Counted from the first letter of the stretch, positions 7,037 through 14,762 are shown. The stretch: 16,489 nt of DNA from Saprospiraceae bacterium (GCA_020437045.1 JAGQWV010000574.1:1-16489), one strand, 5' to 3'. The notes: generated from the letters alone by a model not told the origin. Numbers and translations: made by a program.

Positions 7037-8026
7037 ATGCTACAAGGGAAAGAACTGATACTGGCCACAAAAAAATATGCACTCGAAAACCGTTCTCTTA
7101 GTTGGTTTCATTTAATCCTGACTCTGGTTCTGTTTCTCATCGCATATGCTGGTGCTATCATCAATTTCCACCTGATACCTCAGATCATATGCTCACTTTT
7201 TGCGGGATTGTTATCGGTACGTTTTTTCATCATTTATCACGATTATCTACATAAATCAATCTTGCAGGGGTCTTTTCTTGCCAAATTTATTTTTACTGTA
7301 TTTGGTCTTTTTATCCTGGCACCGACCAGCATCTGGAAACGATCGCACGACTATCACCATGCGCATAATTCAAAATTGTATACCACCAGTATCGGCTCAT
7401 TTCCGGTGGTAACTAAAAAAGATTTTCTATCTGCCAGTCGCTCCGAACAAAAAATATATCTGTTCATTCGGCACCCATTGACGATCATCTTCGGTTACAT
7501 CTTTGTTTTTCTTTGGGGAATGTGTCTACGCACATTAATCAAAAGTGGCTTAAGGAAACATATGGATTGTCTCGCTTCTGTGCTATTCCATTTTACGCTC
7601 GGTGGCTTGATTTGGTACTTCTTCGGACTGCAGAGTTTTGTGCTGGGATTTCTTCTGCCCGCCATCATCAGTAACGGTTTGGGTTCATACCTTTTTTATG
7701 CCCAACATAATTTTCCTGCCGTTATATACAAGCAGAAGAATGAATGGTCTTATGCCGACGCAGCCATGCAATCGTCCAGCTATATGAAAATGAATAAATT
7801 TATGCATTGGTGTACCGGCAATATTGGCTACCACCATATACATCACTTAAATGCTCGTATCCCATTTTACAAATTGCCCATTGTCTATGCGGAAATGCCC
7901 GAACTGCAAAATGTCGGTACGACCAGTCTATCACCCAATGATATTCTTGACTGCTTTCGACTAAAAATATGGGATCCGGAATTAAATAAAATGATCGGTC
8001 TCAAAGAGTTATCTGGAACCAATTAA
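7037..8026 (+). CDS. Membrane fatty-acid desaturase
   Basis: This 329-residue integral membrane di-iron enzyme would insert a double bond into an acyl chain, using reductant and oxygen. The three histidine boxes are present. Box 1 is HDYLH (68-72), box 2 HDYHH (104-108), and box 3 HHIHH (266-270). An extra conserved His sits in YAQHNFP (H224), as in the DesA/delta-12 type fatty_acid_desaturase family. Hydrophobic segments lie at about 22-45, 47-67, 82-97, 146-163 and 180-215. The ATG at 7037 is supported by the promoter box 5 nt before it. The neighbouring lipid A acyltransferase suggests a shared envelope-lipid theme but no operon, since opposite-strand genes lie between them. Regiospecificity cannot be told. 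Confidence 0.9.
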   Translation: MLQGKELILATKKYALENRSLSWFHLILTLVLFLIAYAGAIINFHLIPQIICSLFAGLLSVRFFIIYHDYLHKSILQGSFLAKFIFTVFGLFILAPTSIWKRSHDYHHAHNSKLYTTSIGSFPVVTKKDFLSASRSEQKIYLFIRHPLTIIFGYIFVFLWGMCLRTLIKSGLRKHMDCLASVLFHFTLGGLIWYFFGLQSFVLGFLLPAIISNGLGSYLFYAQHNFPAVIYKQKNEWSYADAAMQSSSYMKMNKFMHWCTGNIGYHHIHHLNARIPFYKLPIVYAEMPELQNVGTTSLSPNDILDCFRLKIWDPELNKMIGLKELSGTN

Positions 8027-8032
8027 CCTGTT

Positions 8033-8049
8033 GAAGAGAGATGCTCTTC
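8033..8049 (+). terminator. Hairpin terminator after the desaturase
   Basis: GAAGAG (8033-8038) and CTCTTC (8044-8049) form a perfect 6-bp stem with a 5-nt loop, 6 bp after the desaturase stop. A T-rich CTTACTTTTTC follows on the plus strand. It fills the 37-bp gap to the convergent GH172 gene and could serve both. Confidence 0.5.
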
Positions 8050-8063
8050 CTTACTTTTTCGGA

Positions 8064-9290
8064 TTATAATTTATACTGCCTTATTTTCACTTCCTGCAGT
8101 GCAGGTAAATTATTGTTTGGTCGGTCCAGGTAATAATAAGCAATCGCCGACACATCATCAGATCGATAGTAATTCACCCAATTTCGATCGTTTCCCGGAA
8201 CCGATGCATCACTGAGATTCGTTACCTGTCCTGGTTTATATATCGGAAATAAGGTGGATTCTGGTCCAATAATTTCTACCGGCAGTAAGGGTACATCTTG
8301 ATCTTGCAGGGCTACAATTTTTTCCTTCGTTCCTCCACCCATTTGTTGAATAGTAATACGGCAGTCGGCATGAAAAAATATCGGGTCAGGAATGTGAAAT
8401 CGGTAAAATGAGTACATAAAGTGATCTCCGTCAGCTCGGGTACATCCCTGATAATTACCGGTGTATTGTCCTTGTCCCCAACCGGTACCGATATAATCTT
8501 CGGTGCCCGTGCCTACCAAAGTTGGGTACTCCCGATCTCCATCCAAATACATTTTAACCTCACCTTCACCCCACCAGGTTCCCATATACCGCGGATTGAC
8601 CTGTACGCTTATGGATGTTCCTAAAAATCGTCCGTGACCTTCGATGGCAGGGAGTATTTCAAAATCCCGGGCAAGGGCGGTTGCGGTGTCACGGTGCCAG
8701 TATGCGTGCAAATACATAAAGCTCTCATCCCATCGATCCAGTTCTTGATAATCGATATCATAAAAAAGCATATCCACATCTTTGTCCAACTCATTTCTAA
8801 TAAGGACACGGGCGCCTTTTTTAAAAGGCATTTGTAAATATGAATTAAAAGAACGGCCTTCTGGACTAGCAAATAAGGCATTTTCAAAAGCCAAACCTTC
8901 ACTGAGACCTACCGCAAAAAAATCGCCGAAGGGCGCGGATATGGCTGGCTCTGCAGATTGGTCCCAATAAAATTCTAAAACCAATCCCCGAAGCTCACGT
9001 GGAGATCTCTCTCTCAGCGTAAACCACATACGATTGATAATTCCTGAACCTTTTATATCCAGCAGAACTTTTTCTTCTCCAACTTTCAAATGATCATAAG
9101 CATGTCCCTTTGCTCCAAAATTTTCCAATCCTCCACGACCTTTTTTACCATTTAAATTTTCAAAACTACTCCAATGCGAATGAGCAACCTCATGGTAGCG
9201 GTATAGTACATTATCATGTCTTGTATTATGAGTTTCATTGGGTTTACAACTCAGTATACTAAGCAGTATGATTAGATAAAAGAATCGCAT
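8064..9290 (-). CDS. DUF2961 / glycoside hydrolase family 172 lipoprotein
   Basis: This 408-residue exported lipoprotein has a signal peptide with lipobox ILSC (Cys15). The body follows the DUF2961 fold: GHAYDHLKVGEEKVLLDIKG (N-terminal), WFTLRER, LEFYWDQ, APFGDFF, YLQMPFKKGARVLIRNE, then WWGEGEVKMYLDGD (239-252) and VGTGTEDYIGTGWG (259-272). Family GH172 includes enzymes acting on furanosides, such as alpha-fructofuranosidase/difructose anhydride enzymes and D-arabinofuranosidases. Their catalytic glutamates fall in the two last-named motifs (here E242/E244 and E264; my alignment is approximate). The ATG at 9290 gives the lipoprotein start. A start at 9368 would add 26 residues before it. 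The gene is divergent from the deacetylase operon. The substrate is not readable. Confidence 0.88.
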   Translation of the reverse strand: MRFFYLIILLSILSCKPNETHNTRHDNVLYRYHEVAHSHWSSFENLNGKKGRGGLENFGAKGHAYDHLKVGEEKVLLDIKGSGIINRMWFTLRERSPRELRGLVLEFYWDQSAEPAISAPFGDFFAVGLSEGLAFENALFASPEGRSFNSYLQMPFKKGARVLIRNELDKDVDMLFYDIDYQELDRWDESFMYLHAYWHRDTATALARDFEILPAIEGHGRFLGTSISVQVNPRYMGTWWGEGEVKMYLDGDREYPTLVGTGTEDYIGTGWGQGQYTGNYQGCTRADGDHFMYSFYRFHIPDPIFFHADCRITIQQMGGGTKEKIVALQDQDVPLLPVEIIGPESTLFPIYKPGQVTNLSDASVPGNDRNWVNYYRSDDVSAIAYYYLDRPNNNLPALQEVKIRQYKL

Positions 9291-9390
9291 ATATTTTAAT
9301 TTTAAACCATCTTCCAGGTTAAAATATGAAACTTCAACACGAACGCACCAATACAAGACAATAATCATGGACCAACCACAATTTTTCCCT

Positions 9391-9421
9391 TTGAAAAATT
9401 TTTGAGATAGTGTTATCTTTT
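9391..9421 (+). promoter_or_regulatory. Promoter of the deacetylase-sulfatase operon
   Basis: TTG (9391-9393), a 20-nt spacer, then TATCTTTT (9414-9421), one mismatch from the -7 consensus TAnnTTTG, in the divergent gap with GH172. The first usable start (9444 or 9453) lies 22-31 nt downstream. A 7-bp AT-rich inverted repeat (AATTTTT 9380-9386 with AAAAATT 9394-9400) overlaps the -33 element and could be an operator or chance. Confidence 0.5.
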
Positions 9422-9452
9422 AGCAGGATGATGAATTAAAGAAATGCAGCCT

Positions 9453-10769
9453 ATGAAAATTAACCTTATCAGTCTTGCCTCTATGCTCCTATTATTTGCA
9501 TGCAATGGTGATCAAGACAAAAAGATGAGTAGTACTATCATAACCAAATGGCAGGATGATAAGAAAGCAGGCATTTCGCTCACCTACGATGATGGTACCA
9601 TTCACCAGTTTACGGTAGCTAGACCCATCATGGACAGTCTTGATTTTAAAGCAACCTTTTATATCATCACTGGCAAAATAAAAGGTTCCGCGCAAGGTAA
9701 ATTTATAGGTAGACCGGTTGCAGCGATTATTGAGGAGACGGCTACCGTACCTACCGATTCCAACAATTTCTTTGAAAGGGCTTCTGCCATCGGATTTACC
9801 GGTAGTCATAGTGCCCTCGCCTATCATTCGGACGCTGGTGCTCTTTTTGAGTCTGGAAAAATTACCGAAGCCTACGCTAAGATTGATGAGGGCTATGCCA
9901 AATTGAGATCCGGAGAAATTGCCGTATCTGCATACCAGGCACAGTACTCAAAAACAGATACAACTACCTGGGAAGATTATAAATCATATGCCGATGATGG
10001 CCATGAAATAGCCAGTCATACGGTGACCCATCCCCGGCTTGCCGTATTAGATGAAGTTAATATGCTTTACGAATTGCAGCAAAGTAGACAGGATATCATC
10101 AAATTCCTTGGGGAAGAGTATACCTTTTCAGCAGAATGCCCCTATGGAACAGAAAACGAAAGAGTCATGGAGTATGCTCATGGGATTTATCCTGCACTAC
10201 GCAACCGAATGCCCGAATCCTGGCTGGAGGAATTGAATCGATCCAGTAAAATACAGCCCGGAAGTTCTGAAAAAGAATATGTGCAATGGCAACGAGGCCC
10301 TTTGACAAATATTACCATGGAAACGATGAAAGCATGGGTAGATACTTGTTTGGCCCATGACAATATTTGGTTGGTCTTGGTTTTTCATGGTGTCGATAGT
10401 ATCGGTTGGGAGCCACGGACCGGTGCTGAATTAAAAGAATATTTTAGCTATATGAAAGCCAGAGAAGATGATTTATGGGTAGCAACTTTTGCAGATATTA
10501 CTAAATATCTTCGCGAACGTAATAATGTCTCCGTCACCAATCAATGGACCGATGATCACGTGAAAATTCAAATGGTTAGTTCTCTGGACACCTCCATTTA
10601 CAATATCCCGCTAACCTTAAAAACATATATTCCCGATGGTTGGCGTGATGTGGAAGTTAAGCAGGGAAATTTATTATTAGACAAAGAAGTCAAAAAAGAT
10701 GATACCGGAAAATATGTGCTCTTTAACCTGGCACCAGGCAATACAGAAATTGATATACGGGTGATCTAA
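9453..10769 (+). CDS. NodB-like polysaccharide deacetylase lipoprotein with large insertion
   Basis: This 438-residue exported lipoprotein (lipobox ends in Cys17) has a carbohydrate-esterase-4 type NodB domain. Such enzymes remove acetyl or other acyl groups from polysaccharides using a metal. Motif 1 is LTYDDG (D46, D47), motif 2 SHTVTH (H189, H193), a motif-3-like block is CPYG (229-232) and a motif-5-like block is LVFHG (H311). About 140 residues separate motifs 1 and 2, where CE4 enzymes usually have far fewer. The extra segment is rich in short helices (FFERASAIGF, ALFESGKITEAYAKIDEGYAKLRSG). The usual motif-3 Arg is not seen. A C-terminal beta-rich domain (about 365-438) ends the protein. 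The ATG at 9453 is preferred over 9444 because it opens directly on the signal peptide. It is the first gene of a probable operon. Confidence 0.8.
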   Translation: MKINLISLASMLLLFACNGDQDKKMSSTIITKWQDDKKAGISLTYDDGTIHQFTVARPIMDSLDFKATFYIITGKIKGSAQGKFIGRPVAAIIEETATVPTDSNNFFERASAIGFTGSHSALAYHSDAGALFESGKITEAYAKIDEGYAKLRSGEIAVSAYQAQYSKTDTTTWEDYKSYADDGHEIASHTVTHPRLAVLDEVNMLYELQQSRQDIIKFLGEEYTFSAECPYGTENERVMEYAHGIYPALRNRMPESWLEELNRSSKIQPGSSEKEYVQWQRGPLTNITMETMKAWVDTCLAHDNIWLVLVFHGVDSIGWEPRTGAELKEYFSYMKAREDDLWVATFADITKYLRERNNVSVTNQWTDDHVKIQMVSSLDTSIYNIPLTLKTYIPDGWRDVEVKQGNLLLDKEVKKDDTGKYVLFNLAPGNTEIDIRVI

Positions 10770-10812
10770 AACCTCCATCAAATTTTAATAATTAATTAAG
10801 ACAAAAAATACA

Positions 10813-12099
10813 ATGCCTTTTAGTTTAAAATCTACTTTATTACTGTTCATTATCATAATCCCTCTGATCATTTTTTCCCAGAGCATCGATACCGTTGATG
10901 CCTTGGTATCTCCTAAAATTGCCCGTCAGGCGATTACGGTGGGTGGAGAAAATGCATTAATCAAAGGATTTAATAACCATTCCATTCAATTTGCGATCGA
11001 TGCATTGTCAAAGACCGGAGGCACAGTTACCCTCAATCCGGGTATTTATGAAATATTTTCTCCAGTAAGATTAGCATCCAATATTATCCTGAAAGGTTCA
11101 GGTAAAGAAACAGTTCTTAAGAGAGCCAAGGGTGTACAAACTAAGTACATCGTGGACGCTGATTATGGAGAATTAAAATTAACGGTAGAAGATGCGCGTG
11201 GTTTTCAAATTGGAATGAAGGTGCAAATTACTGATGATGATAACAGTGGATGTTGGGATGTTTCTACCGCCTATATCACGGATATTGCGGGCAACACTTT
11301 ATACCTGGATAAAGGATTGATCCGTGATTACCGAGCGGATAAGCATGGCCTGGTCTCTAATGCATCATCAGTCATTGATGTGATTGATGCGGAAAATGCA
11401 TCTGTCATTGACTTGACAGTTGATGGTAATCGTACCGAAAATTATTTTGCCGATGGCTGCAATAATGCGGGCATTATGATTCTCCGATCTAGAAATATTA
11501 AAGTAGATCAGGTAAATGTGAAAGACTTTAATGGCGAAGGGATTAGTTGGCAGATCACCGAACATGTGAGTATCAGAAATTCAGAAATATCAGGGAGTGG
11601 AAATACTGGTCTCCATCCCGGTACGGGTTCACCATTTTCTGTAATTGAAAACAATAATGTGCATCACAATGATCAGGACGGCTTATTTATTTGCTGGAGA
11701 GTTTATCAAAGTGAGGTAAAAGACAATCAATTTCATAACAATGGTCGATTTGGCATCTGTACCGGCCATAAAGATACAGACGTAACTTTTTTTAATAATC
11801 ACGTTTTTGAAAATAAAAGCGATGGTATTCATCTGAGGGGAGAAAGAGCAGCTAATGCTCCCCACCGCAATAAATTCATTAAAAATTTAATCGAAAACAA
11901 TGGCACTGAAGGAGGCGGGTATGGGTTTTCCATTAATTCACCAGCCGAGGAATTAATTCTGGAAAACAATATTTTCAAAAATTCCCAAAAAACACAGAAA
12001 GCTGCTATCTATATTTACGAGCCAGGCATTAAACCTATCCTGGAAAATAACACTTTTGAAGATCATCAGATGGGCGAAGTGGTTTTTGAAAAACCATAA
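10813..12099 (+). CDS. Secreted right-handed parallel beta-helix protein
   Basis: This 428-residue exported protein has a signal peptide (residues 1-23, ending FSQ) and a pectate-lyase-like fold. Residues 55-115 hold the N-terminal cap and first coils (HSIQFAIDALSKTGGTVTL, PGIYEI). Residues 120-170 form a beta insertion (GFQIGMKVQIT, GNTLYLDKGL). From about 185 the chain is a run of 22-26-residue coils with Asn ladders (IENNNVHHND, VKDNQFHNNG, FFNNHVFENK, FIKNLIENNG, LENNIFKN, LENNTFED). This is the PbH1 repeat type found in polysaccharide lyases, hydrolases and epimerases. No family-specific catalytic motif is evident to me, so the activity is open. It sits 43 bp after the deacetylase and 9 bp before the sulfatase, and all three point the same way. 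Confidence 0.78.
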   Translation: MPFSLKSTLLLFIIIIPLIIFSQSIDTVDALVSPKIARQAITVGGENALIKGFNNHSIQFAIDALSKTGGTVTLNPGIYEIFSPVRLASNIILKGSGKETVLKRAKGVQTKYIVDADYGELKLTVEDARGFQIGMKVQITDDDNSGCWDVSTAYITDIAGNTLYLDKGLIRDYRADKHGLVSNASSVIDVIDAENASVIDLTVDGNRTENYFADGCNNAGIMILRSRNIKVDQVNVKDFNGEGISWQITEHVSIRNSEISGSGNTGLHPGTGSPFSVIENNNVHHNDQDGLFICWRVYQSEVKDNQFHNNGRFGICTGHKDTDVTFFNNHVFENKSDGIHLRGERAANAPHRNKFIKNLIENNGTEGGGYGFSINSPAEELILENNIFKNSQKTQKAAIYIYEPGIKPILENNTFEDHQMGEVVFEKP

Positions 12100-12108
12100 A
12101 GAAAAGAA

Positions 12109-13662
12109 ATGCGAAATTATCTAATCCTCAACCACCGGAAATTTACCATCCATAAGATCTCTCTACTTTTATTAAGCATCCTAAACTTATGTTGTCAGAA
12201 TCACACTACAGATTCAAAAAATGAAATCCAAAAACCTAATATTCTATGGATCGTTGCCGAAAATATAAAATTGGACCTGGGTTGTTATGGGGCAACCAAT
12301 GTATTGACACCTAATCTGGACTCTTTGGCAGCAAAAGGTGTTAAATACACTCATGTTTTTTCAACCTCTCCGGTCTGTGCGCCCAGTCGCTCTGCATTGA
12401 TGACCGGTATGTACCAGACTTCTACGGACCTGCACAATATGCGCTCGCACCGGGATGACAACTTTAGACTGCCTGAAGGGGTCAGACCACTCACCCATCG
12501 TCTACAGGATGCCGGTTATTTTACGGCCAATATTTCGCAAATTGATACACATATAGTCGGCACCGGAAAACTAGATTTGAATTTTGTCAATGAGGGCCCG
12601 ATTTATCAGTCGGAAAAATGGTCTGACTTATCCGGTCATCAGCCATTTTTTGCACAGATAAATTTACCCGAAGCGGAGTACGATATTTATGATCGAAAGT
12701 CGGCTGAAAAAGAACGGGTAAAATGGGTGGGAGAAGACATCCATCCCAGGATTGCCACGCCGGAAAATGTTGTGCCACCACCTTATTATCCTGATCATCC
12801 AGTAGTCAGAGAAGAGTGGGCTAGATATCTTAATTCGGTATCGGGTATTGATATCCGGGTAGGTTATATTTTGAAGCAACTAATCAAAGAGGGTCTCGAC
12901 CAAAATACCATCATTATCTTCTTTGCCGACAATGGCCGTCTGGAAGCCAGGGGAATTCATTGGCTTTGGGATACGGGTATTCATGTGCCTCTAATTATTC
13001 ATTGGCCGGAAAGTGTCCCGTCACCACCACAATATGCTGCCGGCCGGACAAACGATCAGATCATTAGCCTTTTGGATTTGACTGCCACGACTTTATGGAT
13101 AGCCGGTGTAGAAAAACCCCTCGGCATGCAGAGTCGAAATTTTCTAGGCACAAGCCCTGATCCTCCCAGAGAATACGCCTTCAGTGCCCGGGATCGCATT
13201 GACGAAACTGAAATCCGAATGCGTTCGGTCAGAGGAGAACAATACCATTATATCCGCAACTTTACTCCTGGTGCGGGATTTCTGACACTCAATCGATACA
13301 AGGAAAAATGCTTTATTGTTAAACCCCTGATGCGAGAACTCTTTGCCCAGGGTAAATTAGAAGGTCCTGCCGCCGAATTGATGCAACCATTTCCCGAAGA
13401 ACAGCTTTACGACACAAAAAATGACCCTTTCGAAATTCATAATTTGGCTTTCTCCGAACTAGCTGAACACCAAAATGCTCTGCAAAGCATGAGAAAAACT
13501 TTAGATAATTGGATAGAAGAAACGGATGATCAAGGTGGGATCATAGAATCCCGGGAAATCGTGAATCCCTTCATAAAAGAAATGCATGATTGGTTTGGAA
13601 CCCCTTCCTGGTATCTGGGAGATGCTATGATAAAACCCCTAGACACCCTACAAACTAATTAA
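12109..13662 (+). CDS. Secreted sulfatase (SGSH/S1_8-like) with altered active-site residues
   Basis: This 517-residue exported protein of the alkaline-phosphatase/sulfatase fold has a hydrophobic signal segment at about 16-28 followed by CCQN, possibly a lipoprotein with an atypical lipobox. The formylglycine signature is CAPSR (Cys90 to Arg94), followed by LMTGMY. Residues 106-112 (TDLHNMR) and TGKLDLNF (152-159, Lys154) resemble the S1_8-like bacterial sulfatases. The C-terminal metal pair D274-N275 is present (FFADNG). Two departures stand out. The N-terminal metal pair, normally Asp-Asp or Glu-Asp, is E51-N52 (VAEN). The conserved Gly-Lys before the LW/LYxxGIxVP block is G282-I283 (RGIHWLWDTGIHVP). 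Activity may be reduced, altered or lost. The maturase that makes formylglycine is not in the window. It is the third gene of the operon. Confidence 0.85.
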   Translation: MRNYLILNHRKFTIHKISLLLLSILNLCCQNHTTDSKNEIQKPNILWIVAENIKLDLGCYGATNVLTPNLDSLAAKGVKYTHVFSTSPVCAPSRSALMTGMYQTSTDLHNMRSHRDDNFRLPEGVRPLTHRLQDAGYFTANISQIDTHIVGTGKLDLNFVNEGPIYQSEKWSDLSGHQPFFAQINLPEAEYDIYDRKSAEKERVKWVGEDIHPRIATPENVVPPPYYPDHPVVREEWARYLNSVSGIDIRVGYILKQLIKEGLDQNTIIIFFADNGRLEARGIHWLWDTGIHVPLIIHWPESVPSPPQYAAGRTNDQIISLLDLTATTLWIAGVEKPLGMQSRNFLGTSPDPPREYAFSARDRIDETEIRMRSVRGEQYHYIRNFTPGAGFLTLNRYKEKCFIVKPLMRELFAQGKLEGPAAELMQPFPEEQLYDTKNDPFEIHNLAFSELAEHQNALQSMRKTLDNWIEETDDQGGIIESREIVNPFIKEMHDWFGTPSWYLGDAMIKPLDTLQTN

Positions 13663-13755
13663 GGCAGCGGTCATAGATAAATTCAGGGCATGTAATGTCT
13701 CCATAAAGAGGTGTATTGCTGAGCATTTTTGGGAGGAAATGCCTAAATTGAAAAA

Positions 13756-14625
13756 ATGAAGCGACGAAAATTTTTGCACCAATCTTTAGCAGCATCAGCC
13801 ACTGCTGCATTGACACCTTTTCCTTATCACATTTACTCTGGTACTGAAAAAAAATACGCAACCGACAAAATAACCTTAGGAAATACCGGTATTGAAGTGT
13901 CTCGACTGGCTATGGGCACAGGAACCAGTGGCGTTGGGGGTAGTTCCAACCAGACCCGCAAATTAGGCGTAAAGGGATTAGCGGACCTACTCTACATGGC
14001 TTATGATAATGGTGTGCGATTTTGGGACTCAGCAGATCAGTATGGAACCCATAGACATCTAAAGGAAGGCCTGAAGTCTGTCAAACGTGAAGAAGTGGTA
14101 ATCCTTAGTAAGACCCACGCCACCACTGCAAAAGAAATGCGCGCAGATCTCGATCGATTTCGTCAGGAAATTGGTACTGACTATATTGATATCATACTTC
14201 TGCATGCGATCACAGATCCCAATTGGCCCAAAGTAAAGGAAGCAGCGATGGAAGTCCTTGCAGAAGCAAGAGAGGAAGGAATCATCCGGGCACATGGTAT
14301 TTCCTGTCATTCATTAGGTGCTTTAAAAACAGCTGCCGAGACGGATTGGGTGCAGGTTGACCTGGCTCGGTATAATCAGGCCAGTGTAGCCATGGATGAT
14401 AAATTTGATGTAGTCCGGCCCGTATTGGAAAAGATGAAGGCTGCCGGCAAAGGAATCATTGGCATGAAGGTATTCGGCGCAGGCCGATTAAGCGATCGAA
14501 TTGATGAAAGTCTGACCTTTGCCCTTCATCAGCCATTTATCGACTGTTTTACCATCGGTCAGGAAAGTGCAGAGCAACATCTGGACTTATTAAAAAGAAT
14601 CCCGGCAGCCAGTGTGAGGGGATAA
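13756..14625 (+). CDS. Tat-exported aldo/keto reductase
   Basis: This 289-residue protein has a twin-arginine signal (KRRKFLHQS followed by a small hydrophobic Ala-rich stretch) and one aldo/keto reductase TIM barrel. The catalytic tetrad is visible: Asp91 and Tyr96 in DSADQYG, Lys119 in LSKTH, and His150 in LLHAITDP. The family reduces carbonyls with NADPH. An exported member that folds in the cytosol with its cofactor fits Tat use. The 93-bp gap after the sulfatase has no strong terminator, so it may belong to the same transcript. An oxidoreductase step on a sugar released by the neighbouring enzymes is inference. The direction and substrate are unknown. Confidence 0.85.
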   Translation: MKRRKFLHQSLAASATAALTPFPYHIYSGTEKKYATDKITLGNTGIEVSRLAMGTGTSGVGGSSNQTRKLGVKGLADLLYMAYDNGVRFWDSADQYGTHRHLKEGLKSVKREEVVILSKTHATTAKEMRADLDRFRQEIGTDYIDIILLHAITDPNWPKVKEAAMEVLAEAREEGIIRAHGISCHSLGALKTAAETDWVQVDLARYNQASVAMDDKFDVVRPVLEKMKAAGKGIIGMKVFGAGRLSDRIDESLTFALHQPFIDCFTIGQESAEQHLDLLKRIPAASVRG

Positions 14626-14656
14626 TCTTCACATTTAACTTATCTGTAGCATTCAC

Positions 14657-14690
14657 TTGATATTAGCTTAAAACCTGCTATCTATATTTG
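14657..14690 (+). promoter_or_regulatory. Promoter ahead of a short untranslated unit
   Basis: TTG (14657-14659), a 23-nt spacer and a perfect -7 element TATATTTG (14683-14690) make a full Bacteroidota promoter in the gap between the aldo/keto reductase and polA. The next coding start (polA) is about 260 nt away, and a terminator-like hairpin lies only about 45 nt after the box. Confidence 0.45.
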
Positions 14691-14699
14691 TGTCAGGGT

Positions 14700-14722
14700 G
14701 ATCGGATAATGATTATCTGATC
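14700..14722. repeat. 23-bp palindrome just downstream of the promoter
   Basis: GATCGGATAAT (14700-14710) and ATTATCTGATC (14712-14722) are inverted around one central base, with a single G-T pair. The position, about +4 to +26 from the predicted transcription start, suits a repressor operator, or the first stem of a short RNA. Confidence 0.45.
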
Positions 14723-14733
14723 ATGCACAGGAT

Positions 14734-14762
14734 AAGGCCCAATGGTAGGGTCTTTTTTATTT
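14734..14762 (+). terminator. Intrinsic terminator
   Basis: AAGGCCC (14734-14740) pairs with GGGTCTT (14748-14754, one G-T wobble) around a 7-nt loop. A run of six T, then A and more T, follows from 14753. This is the clearest intrinsic terminator in the window, 109 bp after the aldo/keto reductase stop. Confidence 0.65.

Larger units (their letters stand above)
14696..14762 (+). ncRNA. Candidate small RNA or terminated leader upstream of polA
   Basis: If the promoter at 14657-14690 is used, transcription would start near 14696 and meet a strong stem-loop with a T-run at 14734-14762. This would release an RNA of about 65 nt holding two stem-loops (14700-14722 and 14734-14754). No ORF with a start codon fits inside. 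Alternatives are that the hairpin simply ends the aldo/keto reductase transcript, or that it attenuates a longer polA leader. I do not recognise a known RNA family. Confidence 0.3.

Noticed and set aside
9291..9368. Extending the GH172 start to 9368
   Set aside because: The extra 26 residues precede a clean lipoprotein signal peptide that begins at 9290.
8064..14625. Calling the carbohydrate block a standard polysaccharide utilization locus
   Set aside because: No SusC-like receptor, SusD-like lipoprotein or hybrid two-component/ECF regulator is encoded in the window.
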